Positions 1 through 16,365 of a stretch of 64,000 nt of DNA are shown piece by piece (the first letter of the stretch is position 1; each line of letters begins with the position of its first letter). The stretch spans positions 54,018,174 through 54,082,173 of the forward strand of contig OW121740.1 of the NCBI GenBank assembly GCA_933228675.1. Direction: 5' to 3'. The position numbers and the translations under genes were made by a program. The notes under the pieces are model-generated. The model was not told where the DNA came from, ran no database searches, and saw only the letters and a list, made by a program, of their open reading frames with translations. Origin of the DNA: Stomorhina lunata (taxonomy: Eukaryota > Arthropoda > Insecta > Diptera > Rhiniidae).

Positions 1-1140
1 TTTTTTTATGTTAGGGGCTAAAAATGGTAATAATATGTTGGACAAATCAAATCGGTTTAAAAATCTTTTTATTCGGCAAATATCTATATTAGAGTGTCCC
101 AAAAATTTTAAAGTCATCTTACAGAAAGAAGTACTTCTTATTTTTTTTTTACATTTAACCCCAATAATCCAAATACATCATTTAGATCGGATATCGGGAA
201 AGCGTGACGACTTGACGCCAAAGTTTGGACCAGGCAGTTATATGGGAAAAATAAGGGGTTTCTTCAAATGTTTGAAAAAAAATTTCACTTACAATACGTT
301 TTCAAAAAAAGTGTTTAACAGCATGATACTAATAACTAAATAGGCTTTCCAAAGAGATAAATATTAAAATCGGTCGAGAACTTTCCTAATTGTTAAGGGT
401 TTTCCGAAATAATCTACATTGAGCATATGCAATTACAAACTTTAATATTTTTAAAAATTTTAAAAAGTTTTAGTGTTGTTTTTACTTTTTTGAGACCTCA
501 TGATATTTAAATATCCATTTTGGTTACAATGGGCTTACGTTAAGTCACTTTGGCATAGGTCGACAATATTTTTTTTTTAACTTTTTAAATATTTTTTTAA
601 TTTCACCCTTGTCAAAACTCCATTTTTGGTATTTTTTTTAATAGTTTGTTGAACGATTTCAAAAAAGTAAAAAAAAAGTTCCAAAGTATTAATAGAACAC
701 CCTACAGATTACCACAAAGAAAAAATTAGATCGATATCTCTAACGGCTTAGCCGTAGCTGCGACTTAATATCGAAAAATTTCGACAAAAACCCAATTTTT
801 CATCAAAGTTATAAAAAAGCACGTGATTTGTTAGATATAAGCAGTTTTTATAAAAAGAACTGCAATTATTATTGCTTCAGTGGCTCGCAATATCTATAAG
901 AATTTTGGTTAAAATCGGATGTTGTTAACCCTTTTATCACCAGGGTTAAAAATAAAATTTTTAAAATATAAATTGTTTTCAAAAAGTACTTGAAATTGAA
1001 ATGTTTTTATTGCTATAGTTTTGTTTTTATTGTTATAGTTCAATGAAAATTCAAAAAATCGTTCAAAAGCGAATTTAGATACATTTTTATACAATTTAAC
1101 CCTTGCGTACCCATGGGCTATAAATAGTTTCCATGTTTAA
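1..1140. other. no gene seen
   Basis: AT-rich, no recognisable coding sequence. The 111-codon open frame at 8-343 is Phe/Lys/Leu-rich and has no domain. A short perfect stem ACGGCT-T-AGCCGT lies at 743-755. Confidence 0.4.
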
Positions 1141-1289
1141 TATACAGTACCTGATTGACCGAGCCTTGCTCGGAGCTTTATGATAAGCATTTTGTGCAAA
1201 TATTCAGTTAATTTTGAATTATTTTATTTATTTTTTCCGATCAACACATAGTTTGCATAGTTTACAGATTAACTCATTTTGAAAAATTT

Positions 1290-2010
1290 TGGAAATTGGT
1301 CATACCAACAGAAACCTCCGTCGACTCATGCGCAACTACTTTGCTAAATATTATAGCCTGATCAAATGCAGAGTTTAAGATTTAATTCATTTTGAGTAAT
1401 TTTCAGTGGCGCCACCTGAAGCTGTTCATACCAACTAAGTAACCTTCGTCTGCTTATGCGTAACAACTTTTCTTATGATTATAATATGATCAAATGCACA
1501 GTTTACGATTTAATACATTTTGAGTAATTTTCAGTGGCGCCACCTGTTGGACTTTAGTAATTCTCATTAATAAACCTTCGTCGGCTTATCCGCACTTTGC
1601 TAAAGATTATAGCATGATTAAATGTACAGCTTACGATTAAATTGACTTTGAGTAAATTTCAGTGGAGCCACCTGTCGAAATTTCTTCATACCAACTAAGA
1701 AACCTTCGTCGGCTCATGTGCAACAACTTTGCTAAAGATTATAGCATGATTAAATGTACAGCTTACGATAAAATTGACTTTGAGTAATTTTCAGTAGCGC
1801 CACCTGTCGGAAATTATTCACACCAACTAAAAAACCTTTGCCGGCTCATGCGCTACAACTTTGCTAAAGATCATAGCATGATCAAATATACAGTTTACGA
1901 TTTAATTATTTTTTAGTAATTTTCAGTGGCGCCACCTAACGGAAATTAGTCTTACCAACTTAAAAACCTTCGCCGGCTTATCCGCAACATCTTCGCTAAA
2001 GAGCATAACA
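1290..2010. repeat. ~130-bp tandem repeat inside copy A
   Basis: Each unit contains CAGTGGCGCCACCTG followed by a stretch reading ACCAACTAA..ACCTTCG, GCTAAAGATTATAGCATGAT and a TTACGATTTAAT segment. Spacings between the marker are 128, 128, 132 and 132 bp. The first unit (from ~1250) is truncated. The same units appear reversed in 17180-17800. Confidence 0.9.
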
Positions 2011-2552
2011 TGATCAAATTCACAGTTTACTATTCTATAAAGAACATACATACAAACATTCATTTGTTTAAAAGTTATAACATTAACATTTTTCCCCTTT
2101 TTATCCACTACTTTCAAAAATTTTCATATGCTTATTTGGTACTTCTTTGGTACCAATTGAATTCGGTACATTTTATTAAAACGCAATTAACATAATTCCT
2201 ATTCATATTACTTTTGAGATGTTAAGTTATCATTTTATCCCTTTTTTACCCATTTTGGCTCCAAAATCAAAAAAGTACCAAGTACGTGTTCAATATTTCT
2301 TTCACATCTATTGACTGCAGTACAAAGTTCCTTTCTATATTCTTTGGTTTAAAATATAAGAGTGGGTTAAAAAAGTACGAAAAAAACTATTTTCATCCCT
2401 TTTACCCCCTATCGGACATAGTTTCAAAAAAGTACCAAACACCTGTCCGCTTATTTTCATAGCTGTTTAAAACGTAATTTTAATTTTGTTACTATACCTA
2501 TTACGTTAGGAGATATAACGTTTTCGATTTTTCCCCTTTTTACGCGTTTTTA

Positions 2553-2648
2553 CCCTCTTAGAGGCAAAGGTTCCAAAAGTCCCTTCTTTTTCGACCTATA
2601 CCCTCTTAGAGGCAAAGGTTCCAAAAGTCCCTTCTTTTTCGACCTATA
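2553..2648. repeat. 48-bp exact tandem duplication
   Basis: Two adjacent copies beginning CCCTCTTAGAGGCAAAGG at 2553 and 2601. Copy B of the element (16740-16760) has no such duplication, so it arose after the two copies diverged. Confidence 0.9.
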
Positions 2649-2715
2649 CATCAAAAAAGGTACCCACTGTCCAAATTTTATCAAAATCGTTAGAGCCGTT
2701 TTCGAGATAGCCATT

Positions 2716-6039
<3,324 letters not shown>

Positions 6040-6580
6040 GAAGTCGACGGATTTCAACCGAAATTAGTAGAGCTCTTTTTTGGGTCAACTAATAGCCGAA
6101 TTTCATCAAATTTTGTTGAGAATTTCGGTTTATACATTGAGAACAAAAACAAGTGAACAAATGGGGATCCAAGGCAGTACCTCAAACAGTCAAGGGATCT
6201 CAAAATAAGTATAACTCTTTATTTAATCAATTAATAGAATTTTCGAATTCTGTTGAGAATTGCAGCTTATACATTGAACAAAAAAAATGCGAAAAATAGG
6301 GAACCAAGGCAGGTTCCCAAGGAGTCAGCTTGTTTTAACCAAAATTAGTAGACCTCTTTCCTAGATTAACTAATGGACGTGTGCTGAGTTTCATCAAATT
6401 CTGCTGAAAGAAGAAAAATAGGTATTATTTCAACCAAAATTAGTAGAGCTCTTTCTGAAATAAATTAATAACGTGTGTTGAATTCCATCAAATTCTGTTT
6501 AAAACTGCGACATTGAGAAAAAAAATATGTAAACAAATGGGGATCCAAGGGAGGTACCCCAAGGAATCGGCGGATTTCGA
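6040..6580. repeat. ~140-bp degenerate tandem repeat
   Basis: Four diverged units marked by AAATTAGTAGAGCTCTTT (6062, 6341, 6437), TTCTGTTGAGAATTGC-like segments (6107, 6246, 6389, 6491) and GGGGATCCAAGG (6158, 6536). Spacing is about 140 bp with deletions in the third unit. Origin unknown. Confidence 0.7.
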
Positions 6581-6779
6581 AATTGTTCTTATCTATATGA
6601 AACTCGAAGAAGTATGCAAAATTTCATCGTTGTAGGATCACTCCTTCTATTTTTTCACTTCCAACGAACGCGAGATTTTTCCTTATTAATAGGCGATTGA
6701 ATATCCTCTTCGGCTCTACCTTGTGTACATACCAAACTTTCAAGATAATTAAGGGCACCTATACATACAACTGCCGTTG

Positions 6780-6830
6780 TTTAGGAGGTAAGCCATCCGC
6801 CCAGCATACCAGAGGTCCCAAGTTCGATCC
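6780..6830 (+). other. tRNA-like B-box fragment
   Basis: AAGTTCGATCCCCATCC resembles the T-arm/B box (GGTTCGANNCC) preceded by GCATACCAGAGG as in the variable region of a tRNA. No acceptor or D-stem pairing is seen, so it is at best a tRNA pseudogene or a SINE head. Confidence 0.3.
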
Positions 6831-7044
6831 CCATCCAAAACCATTTGAAAAAATATTTTTTTTTTGCATTAACCCTGTATTTTCTAAACTACTTAACGGT
6901 TTTGAATTTGAAACGTCAGTAGAAGAGAAGCTAGGCTTTTAGAACAACATTTAAGGCCGCATCTATCTTAGCACAGTGGGCTCTTAAATGGAGCAAAGTT
7001 GCCTACCTCGGCAATATAAAACTTTTGGGCGCGTATAACTTTCC

Positions 7045-7085
7045 CAATTTAGTCTGATCCAAAAGACTTGGATCAGACTAAATTG
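7045..7085. other. perfect 16-bp hairpin
   Basis: CAATTTAGTCTGATCC (7045-7060), loop AAAAGACTT, then GGATCAGACTAAATTG (7070-7085). No T-run follows; function unknown. Confidence 0.9.
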
Positions 7086-8334
7086 ACATGCTTACTGAAC
7101 AGCAATATCTCTTATAGTTTTAGAGATATTTGACTCAAAATTTTTTTACATTTTTCGGCATGACATCTGGCCTTTTTTGACTTATAAATCATCTCGGTAA
7201 GACAGAACTTTTTTTAAAAATACTGTGAGATTGCTGATACCTAGAAGAAACAAATTTTAAATTATGTTAAGCTTATAACACAGAAAAATTCTTCAAAGTT
7301 TGTGTACCGCTTCAAAAGCTTAAAAAAATTCAATTTTTTTCAAAAAAAGTAACAATTTTTTCAATATTTTTGAAAAATTTTTTCAAATGACAAAATTTTT
7401 TTAACATATTCTAAAAGATTTGGCTTCAGGATGTGTGTAAATTATATTTTAAATAATTTTGGACATGCACCCTACAACCAGCGGTGGTCGAAATTCAGCA
7501 ATTTTTGGACAAAACTTGGGTCGGCAAAAAATTGGATTGTAGATTTCAAAACTTTTTTTAATTAAATAATATAAAGTGTAATGTTCGTAAGGTCTGTGCA
7601 AAAATTTGATAGGGCCCAGCCATAAATAAGCTCAAAGTCCCGTTTTTTCTAAAAAAAAAACAATCAAATTTTTGAAAAGTGTGTATGTTAATGAATATTT
7701 CAGAACTTGTTCTAAAATTTATATTTCTGAATTTCTAAGATATTGGTCTATACTATGTCTAAAAACGGTCATAATACATTGCTCAGTTTTAGAGATTTTT
7801 GCGAAAAGATGACGAAGTTATGTTAAAAATTTACCCAAATTTATTGCAGAATGTTTACTTTTCTATAACCAAAAATGTTCATTTAGATTTCAGAACTCCT
7901 TCTGATATTTACATTTCTGAATTTTTAATATATTGATTTTTACCAAAAATTTCAAAGTAATACTAAAAAATTATATAAGTTTATTATTTTTGTAATTGTT
8001 AAACATTTGTAACTCTACTTAAAGGTATATAAAATTCTCTTTCTATTGATGTATAACATGTTTACCTTATCATAATGTTAGTGCAATAATAATCTTGTTT
8101 TTCGAAAATGCCTCTCGCCTTTTCAGAGGCTCTTTTTCTGCTTGGGTGACATAGTTCTCTGATCGAGTTTATGTATTCTCTCAATGATGCTGAGAGCATT
8201 TCGAAGAGGATGGAAATCCTTTTCACAGTTCTAGGACTCTTATATATCAAAACCCAAGTTTCAGTTAAGATACCAGCTTAGGATGATAAATCGAATTACT
8301 GAACCTGCAGTCAGGCTCAGTTTTGTTCTTCTGT
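7086..8334. other. no gene seen
   Basis: AT-rich, degenerate, no tandem structure or coding sequence recognised. CACAGTGGGCTCTTAA at 6972, just before this stretch, matches the terminus of the 10382-13216 element but no partner end was found. Confidence 0.35.
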
Positions 8335-8575
8335 AAAGTCTTCTTCTAAAGCCTACTTCTAAGATTAAAGTCTGCTTTTAAGACTAAAGTCTTCTTCTAA
8401 GGCTAAAGTCTTCTTCTAAGACTAAAGTCTTCTTCTAAGACTAAAGTCTTCTTCTAAGACTAACTACTTCTTCTAAGACTAAAGTAATCTTCTAAGACTA
8501 AAGTCTTCTTCTAAGACTAAAGTCTTCTTCTGAGACTAAAGTCTTCTTTTAAGGCTAAAGTATTTTACTAAGTAT
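8335..8575. repeat. 19-bp minisatellite
   Basis: About twelve tandem units of CTTCTTCTAAGACTAAAGT with scattered substitutions (AAGGCT, TAATCT, CTGAGAC). Period 19 bp exactly in the central part. Confidence 0.93.
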
Positions 8576-10372
8576 TTAATTAAGTATTTGGTATATATCT
8601 TATTGAAATTCACTGTGTACAATTTTTTATGTCTTGGAAAAATAACCATGTTCGTATATCACAAGATTTGTCTTCAAGATTTGCCCAAACTCATTTTCCC
8701 TTTTTTAGGGGACCCAAAAGATTTGTCGCCTTGATGTCATTTTTGCAAGTAGAGATGATTTTCTAAGGTTCATATCTTGTAAACCGTTCGGAATTTTGAT
8801 TCACTTTTTCAGGCAAAATTGTAGCTCTAGCTCTAGGAACAAAAATTGTGAACATATGAAATCAAAAAAACTTAATCTTGAAAATCATCGCAAAAAAACT
8901 AAAAAAAACTTTTTTTACCTTTTTTAACCTGACCAGGTCCATAGGTAGAAAACCTTTTAAAATTCAAGGAAACAATCAACAACAAAAATATACTAAAGAT
9001 CTCATTAAACAATTTTCTAGACCATACAAACATACACATGTATATAAACAGGTCAATCAAAATTTTTCCCTACAATTGTAAATCTCATGATTAAGAAATA
9101 AATCAATTTTGAAATCAACAAACGCCCTCATTGAATGCAATTTGGATACAGTCATCTTCAAGGTAATAAAAGTTTCATTCACCCAATGAATAAATAAATA
9201 AATAAATTAAATAGAAATGCAAAAACTGCAGAAAGAAAAAAACCTCTGCAATTTTTGTAATTTTTAAAAATGTTTGCCATTAAATAATAAATTGCACTCA
9301 ACACGTTTCCTAAGGCACGAGTCATTTGAAAATTAAACAATTCAAAATTTCGATATATAGAATTTGCCAAAATAGAAATTCAATAAAGAATTACTCAGAA
9401 TTTTGAAAATCCCAAGAAATTTCGAAATAAAGAAAATTATTATATTTTCATGGTCAAAAGTAATAAAAGTTCAACATCATTTGGATGGAAATAGAAAAAA
9501 AAGGAAATTGGGTCAGAATAGGAAAGAAAAGCATTACTCGTATACCACAAATTATTTGATTATATTCTTAGTTCATATACAAATTTTTCAATATTTTAGT
9601 ATTACTCAACTTTTTACAAATTTAATTAACACTTTGGCTTTTTTTTATCGACGACAACATTTTTTCTAAATTAAATAATTATTGAACAAAAAAAAAATGT
9701 TAAAAACAAAAATCAACTCAAAAAATATATGAATGAATTCTCTAGATTACGATTATTATGAGTATAGGTATTTTAACAAAAAAAAAAAAAACTTAATAAT
9801 CTTGTTAAAAAATCTAAATTTTTTTTAACAAATGTATAGGAATTCTTGTTAAAATTTATTTTTTAAATTTTTTTCTAAAATTTTTAAAAATACAACTATT
9901 AAGAATTTACAGCTGCAGATAAAAATCTATCAATATACGACCGAAAAAAATACTATACAACTAAATAAATTACAATTTTTTATAACAAATGAAATAAAAC
10001 ACACAAGCCTCGTTTTAAGAATTTCTTAACAGAAAATGTTAAAACAATTTTTTCAGTTATAAAAATTACATCATATTTACATATTTTTTTTAAATCTTAA
10101 CAAAACTTACTTTGAATTCTTTAGTTTGCATTATCTCAATATCTCAACTCTCGTTTTTCGAGGCCTTGGTGTCCGTTTATTTGCTCGATAACTTTACAAG
10201 TTTCTTTTTGTTTGATTGTTTGTTGTGCTTAAAAAAAGTGTTAAAACATTAAATACATTTTCAATATTGAATTTTACAATGTTTGTTTACTATTTAACTT
10301 TTTTGTTATACCTAAGTCAGCTGCATGAGTAGAAAATAACAGCCAAATAACTCAGCCATTCAAGCAATTTGG
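8576..10372. other. no gene seen
   Basis: AT-rich sequence with many A-runs. Short open frames (8878-9081, 9403-9669) are Lys/Phe/Ile-rich and unremarkable. Confidence 0.35.
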
Positions 10373-10381
10373 CATAGAGCA

Positions 10382-13216
10382 CACAGTGGGCCTTTAAGTT
10401 AAAAAAATACAAAAAAAAACTAAATAAGTTTTAATACTAAGTAAAATAAAATTTGCGATATCTGAAAGTTTTTTACAGAAATTTTGTGATATCGTAAATT
10501 TTTTTATTAAAAATTGTAATATCGTTAATTTTGTTATAGAAAATTCGTCATATCGTAAAGTTTTCTATAGAAAATTTGTAATATCGTAAATTTTTATATT
10601 GTAAATTTTTGTATAAAAAATTTGTGATATCGTAAATTTTTCTATGGAAAATTTTTGATTTTGTAATTTTTTCTAAAGAAAATTTTAAATATAGTAAATT
10701 TTTCTATTGAAAATTTGTTATGTCGAAAATTGTTTAATAGAAAATTTATGATAATGTAAATTTTTCAATCAATAATTTCTGATTCAAGCAATTTGGCATT
10801 TTCAATCAATAATTTCTGATATCGTAAATTTTTTTGTAGAAAATTTCTGATATCGTAAATTTTTCTATAAAAAAATTTAATATCGTTAATTTTTCTATTG
10901 AAAATTTGTGATATCGTAAATTTTTCTATAAAAAATTTTTGATATCGTAAATTTTTCTATACAAAATTTGTGATAAGTAAAATTTTCTATAGAAAATTTG
11001 TAATATTATAAATTTTTCCATATAAAATTTGTCATATCGTTAATTTTTCTATATAAAACATGTGATATCGTAAATATTTCTTTAGAAAATATGCGATATT
11101 GACAATTTTTCCATAGAAAATTTAAGATATTGTAAAATTTTCTATGGAAAATTTGTGATATCGTAAATTCTTTTATAGAACATTTGTGATAACGTAAATT
11201 TTTCATCAAATAATTTCTAAAGTCGTAAATTTTTCTGTAGAAAATTTCTGATAACATAAATTTTTCTATAACAAAATTAAATATCGTTAATTTTTCTATT
11301 GAAGATTTGTAATAACGTAAATTTTTCTATACAAAATTTGTGATACGTAAACTTTTCTATAGAAAATTTGTAATACCAAAGATTTTTCTATAGAAAATTT
11401 GTAATATCGTAAATTTTTCCATAGAAAATTTGTCATATCGTAAATTTTTTTATAGAAAACTTGGGATATCGTAAACCTTTCTGTAGAAAATATGCGATAT
11501 CGACAATTTTTCTATAGAAAGTTGTGATATCGTAAAATTTTCTATGGAAAATTTGTGATATCGTTTTTTTTTTTTTTTTTTTGAAAATACGTGATGTTTT
11601 TTATTTCTCCAGAATAAATTTGTGATATCATTAATTTTTTTATAGAAACTTTCTGATATCATAAATTTTTCTATAGAAAATTTGTCATATCGTAAATTTT
11701 TCTATATAAAATTCGTTAAATCGTAAATTTTTCTATAGAAAATTTGGGATATCGTAAGTTTTTCTATAGAAAATTTGTGAAATCGTAAATTTTTCTATAA
11801 AAAAAAATTGTGATGTCGTAAATTTTTCCTTAGAAAATTGGTAATATCGTAAATGTTTCTATAGAAAATTTGTGATATCGTTAATTTTTCTATTTAAAAT
11901 TTGTGATATCGTAAACTTTTCCATAGAAAATTGGTAATATCATAAATTTTTCAATTGAAAATTTGAGAAATCGTAAATTGTTCGATAAAAGGTTCACAAA
12001 TCGCAAATTTGTCTATAGAAAATTTGTAAAATTGTAAATTTTTCTATAGAAAATTTGTTATATCGTAAATTTTTCTTCAGAAAATTTGTGAAATCGTAAA
12101 TTTATCTATAGCAAATTTGTGATATCGCAAATTTTTCTAAAGAAAATTTGTAATATCGTAAATTTTTTGATAGAAAATTTGTTTACTGGTAAATTTTTCT
12201 AGAAAAAATTTGCGATATCGTAAATTTGTTTTTAGAAAATTTGTAATATCGTAAATTTTTCTGTAGAAAATTTGTGAAATCGTAAATTTTTTTATAGAAA
12301 ATTTTCGATATTGCAAATTTGTATATAGAAAATTTGTGATATCATAAATTTCTCTACGGAAAATTGTTGATGTTGTAAATTTTTCTGCCGAAATTTTGTG
12401 AAATCATGAAGTTTTCTATAGAAAATTTGTGATATCGTAAATTTCTCTATAGAAAATTGGTGATGTCGTAAACTTTTGTATTGAAAATTTGTAGTATTGT
12501 AAATTTTTCTAAAGAAAATTTCTGATATCGTAAATTTTTCTAAGGAAATTTTGTGATATCGTAAATTTCTCTAGAGGAAACTTCTAATATCTTAAATTTT
12601 TCTTAAGAAAATTTGCGAAATCTTAAATTTTTCTATAGAAAATTTGTGATATCGTTAATTTTTTATAGAAAATTGTTGATATCGTAAATTTTTCTGCAGA
12701 TAATTTGTGATATCGTAAATTTTTCTGTAAAAAATTTGTGATATCGTAAATTTTTCTATAGAAAATTTATGACATCGAAAATTTTTCTATAGAAAATTTG
12801 TGATGTCATAAATTTTTCTATAGAAAATATTTGAATTTGTGATATCGTAAATTTAATTTTTATAGAAATTTTGTGATGTCATATATTTTTCTATAGAAAA
12901 GTTGTGATTTCGTAAATTTTTCTGTAGAAAATTCATAATTTTTTCTATAAAAAATTTGTGATATCGTAAATTTTTTCATAAAAAAATTGGTAATATCGTA
13001 AATTTTTCTACAGAAATTTGTGAAATTTTGTAAAATTTAATAGCGAAAATTAAAAATAAAAAAAAATTGCAAAATTTTTCACCGAAAAATTAAATGTTGT
13101 AAAATTTTTTATAAAAGACTTTTGATTTTGTAAATTTTCAAAACGTTAATTATTTCTACAAAAAAATTCTTAATTTTTTTTAACGTTTACATTTTTCTTC
13201 TCACTTCCCCACTGTG
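10382..13216. mobile_element. DNA transposon-like unit carrying a 31-bp satellite
   Basis: Both ends carry the same 9-bp inverted terminus, CACAGTGGG at 10382 and CCCACTGTG ending at 13216. Outside them lies a near-identical direct repeat, CATAGAGCA (10373-10381) and CATAGGCA (13217-13224), which is an 8-bp target duplication with one extra base. An 8-bp target site fits the hAT or P superfamilies. No transposase remains; the inside is the satellite array plus short AT-rich ends. Confidence 0.6.
10450..13060. repeat. 31-bp double-palindrome satellite array
   Basis: About 80 diverged units of the form TTTTTCTATAGAAAATTTG then TGATATCGTAAA, period about 31 bp. Each unit holds the palindromes TTTTCTATAGAAAA and GATATC. 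Minus-strand open frames of Ile-Ser-X-Ile-Phe-Tyr-Arg-Lys type (11006-11662) are periodic artefacts. It is the largest array of the family whose other copies lie at 31430-31790 and in intron 3 of AdamTS-A. Confidence 0.95.
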
Positions 13217-13224
13217 CATAGGCA

Positions 13225-14587
13225 GCACCAATAACAGCAACATCTGTCTTGAAAATAACACAACAGACAGTTTGTCGACTAGATTTTAAAATTATTTAAT
13301 ATATTTTTTTTTTACTTCTACAACAAATTCATTATAAAAAAAATAAAAACAACAACAACAAAAAATCAGCAACAATAAAAAACCCCCACAAAATAATTTC
13401 AAGTCAAAATAAAAAAACGTTAATAAATTGTTTAGGCCAAATGAACTGAAGAGTGAGAGAAGCAAAAAGTTAAAAAAGCAACTACAAATTAACAAAAAAA
13501 AAGTTTTAAAATTATAAATAAAATTATTGGCGTTTTTAATAAAAATATGATAAAATTTTAAAGAAAAAATCTAACAGGTTTTTTATTTTGATTATTAAGA
13601 AAAAAGGTTTGAGACATAAAAAGCACAAGTAAAAAAATGTTACTCCAAGCTCGTATTAGACCACAGATTCTTCAAATGAACTTTAAAAAAATTCAAAAAA
13701 ATTTTAATTTTTTTTTAACAAAAGCAAAGAGACCGCGTAAGATTTTAAAGTATTCATTAATTTTTATAACAAAAAAAATCAACAAAAAACGAAGAGGACA
13801 ACAAGTGTGTCAAATTTTCAATAAATTTTAACAAATTAATAGCTTCGCCATAATCATTATAATAATTTGCAAAAAAATAACAATAACAATAGATAAAATA
13901 AATTTTAACCCATAAATATTCAATAATTTAAGAATTTAAAACTAATAGTTATAATTTTTCTAATAAATTTATGATATTTTATGACCAACACCAACAGAAA
14001 TTTTTGGTCTCCGCCTCTTTAAGGAAATAAATTTGAATATTCTGAAATATTATATTATACAAATTTTCTAGTTTTTATTGTTAAATATTTTTGAAGTTTT
14101 TATTGATTTTAGGAATTTATAGTTTCAGTATTAAGAAATTGACTTTTTTAGAACTCTCCTTTTTTGGGAAAGGTGAGTTATGAGTGAGTAATTAAACGCT
14201 TAATTTGAATAAGATTTTAGAAAATTACAATTAAGAACAACTTTAAAAATGTTCAGTCTAATAATTTCTGCTAAGATTTAAGATTTGTAGGCGGAAAGTA
14301 GTGTCAGATATCATGTTACACTATAGAATTTATGATAAGCTGACATAATATGACAAAATTTGACATAATATGTCGTGACATAAATAATTTAAAAATAATT
14401 TATATCTCCTAAACAAGATAACCGATTATAAAATTATGATATAGACGTACATTTTTAGAAGACTGATGTCATAAACAAACCTGCTGAAAAATATTGAACA
14501 TATTTCAAATATAATATTTCAAATATGATTGGAAAGCAATGAACAATTTTGAAAAGTTTGTTATATTCCGAATATGGGCAAATCCTG
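13225..14587. other. no gene seen
   Basis: AT-rich, with CAA-rich patches (13345-13375). No recognisable feature. Confidence 0.35.
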
Positions 14588-15595
14588 CATGACGGACGTG
14601 ACATTTGTACGGATTTTGTTGTACTTAAATATATCCCATTGTCGTTCTACACTAGATATATTTGCACAGATTTTAGAGAATATTAGCCCATCGATTTTGC
14701 TCTTGAATGGCATTTGTTAATTTGCATATTTGTTTTGGAGGAAAACGATATTTGCTTTTAAAGTGCTGTGACGGACGCTACAAAAAATTAAAGGGACTTT
14801 TTTTAACCCGTGTTTCTGCAATTTTCATCGAATCGGTCATAGTAATAAAAAAAATTACGAATACATTATAGATAGAGGAAAATCTGTGGATTACAAAACA
14901 GCTTTTAAAAAATATTTTAAAGTTTCCAGTTTCACCAAAAATCCATAAATGAACTATTGCGGACACTACGTGACGGACGATACAGTTTTTACTGGAATGT
15001 TTTTTATTATATTTTTTTAAAGGATTCGTTAAAAAGTGAAAATAATGGTTTTATTTGTTCCCGAATTTCATCTACTTCCTTTTCATATTCGCGGTTAAAA
15101 TGGAAATTTTTTGCACAATTTAATATTTCACAAAACGGCTACATACATATATTTATTTAAAGTTTTATACTTTCTACATCTTATTTTTCGTCGAAAGAAT
15201 GATGTGGCTAGCTGTTAGAGTGTCCCAAAACAAAAAACTTTCAAAAGCATCAAATTTGCCCCACTGTATGTTTTTTTTAACACCTAATACCTTAATTTTA
15301 ATTTGCGGATATAGACAGTGCTATTGCTTTTTCTTATAAGACATACATGTGTTAGTAAATTTTGTGTTTAATATATATCATTTTGTAAAAAATATATACT
15401 GTGACGGACGCTACACACTTTCCGATGCATATTATTCTGCAAAATGCTATATTAACATCTATATATTTTTAGCCAATGTAAAGCATACTATAAGTTCTCT
15501 TTACGAACCAAGTTCAATTGGAGAAAAAAGAAAACTCCCACTAGTCAAATTAAAAAAAAAAACACCTTTATTTCTGTGACGGACGCTACACACTA
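14588..15595. repeat. dispersed GTGACGGACGCTACA motif cluster
   Basis: The motif occurs at 14768 (GTGACGGACGCTACA), 14970 (GTGACGGACGATACA), 15401 and 15576 (both GTGACGGACGCTACACACT, 19 of 19), with a diverged form at 14590 (TGACGGACGTGACA). The sequences between are AT-rich and not obviously alike. All copies have the same orientation. Confidence 0.8.
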
Positions 15596-16060
15596 TGAGC
15601 CCTTTTTTACTTGACGTTATTTTTATCACTTCAATTATTTTTGATAAGGTCTTTTACATCTAATTGTATAAAATTAAGCATAGTTTGAGCCCCAACTTGA
15701 TACCTAAATGGATGTTTTTGCGATTTTTATGAACTTTTAAAAAACCTAAGATTTTAAAAAATTTATAAAAATTCGAGATGTGTGCAAATAATCCCTTCCA
15801 TTCACGAAGAGAGCAATCAAAAATTGTATCCATTATATATTCTAAAAAATCAATATATGATAAATTTTTTCATAAACATAAATACGTGATTTTGACAGTT
15901 TTAAAATTTTGTCCTTGGTTTAATGTTTTTCGGATTTGCCCATATCTCATATCTTCTTATGAAATAGAGCACGAAGTCTTAAAGTAGCTTTAAATATAAT
16001 CATACTTAAATGATATTTTGTACAAAATTTTATTCAAATCTATCTACTTTTGACTACAGC

Positions 16061-16365
16061 GACCACATCGCCGCATTTCGATATCGATCGAAAACTCCGA
16101 CTTTTAAGCAAATATTGTGTAACATACATTAGGGGTTTCCAAAAAAATTAATTTTGAAAAAAGATTTTCAAAACAAATTATACTATCGGGGAACTTTAGA
16201 CATAGTTGTGAACCTTATATTTCATGAAAATCGGTCGAACTATTGGTAGAGTTCTGCAACAAACATAAGTCATATGCTTTCAATTATCCTAAAAGTATGC
16301 TGCACAAATGTTTCTGAAATATCTTACATTTCGATCGATATCGAATGCGGCGATTTGGAACCAGG
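16061..16365. mobile_element. MITE of the GATATCGATCG inverted-end family
   Basis: Left end CCGCATTTCGATATCGATCG and right end GATCGATATCGAATGCGGCG are inverted copies; the inner parts TTAAGCAAATATTGTG... / ...CCTAAAAGTATGC also pair loosely. About 305 bp, no coding capacity. Confidence 0.75.

Noticed and set aside
8335..8575. 19-bp repeat considered as a CRISPR array
   Set aside because: No spacers: units follow each other directly, and this is a eukaryotic genome.
11006..11662. Minus-strand frames with repeated IFYRK / SQIFHRK
   Set aside because: Same satellite read on the other strand.
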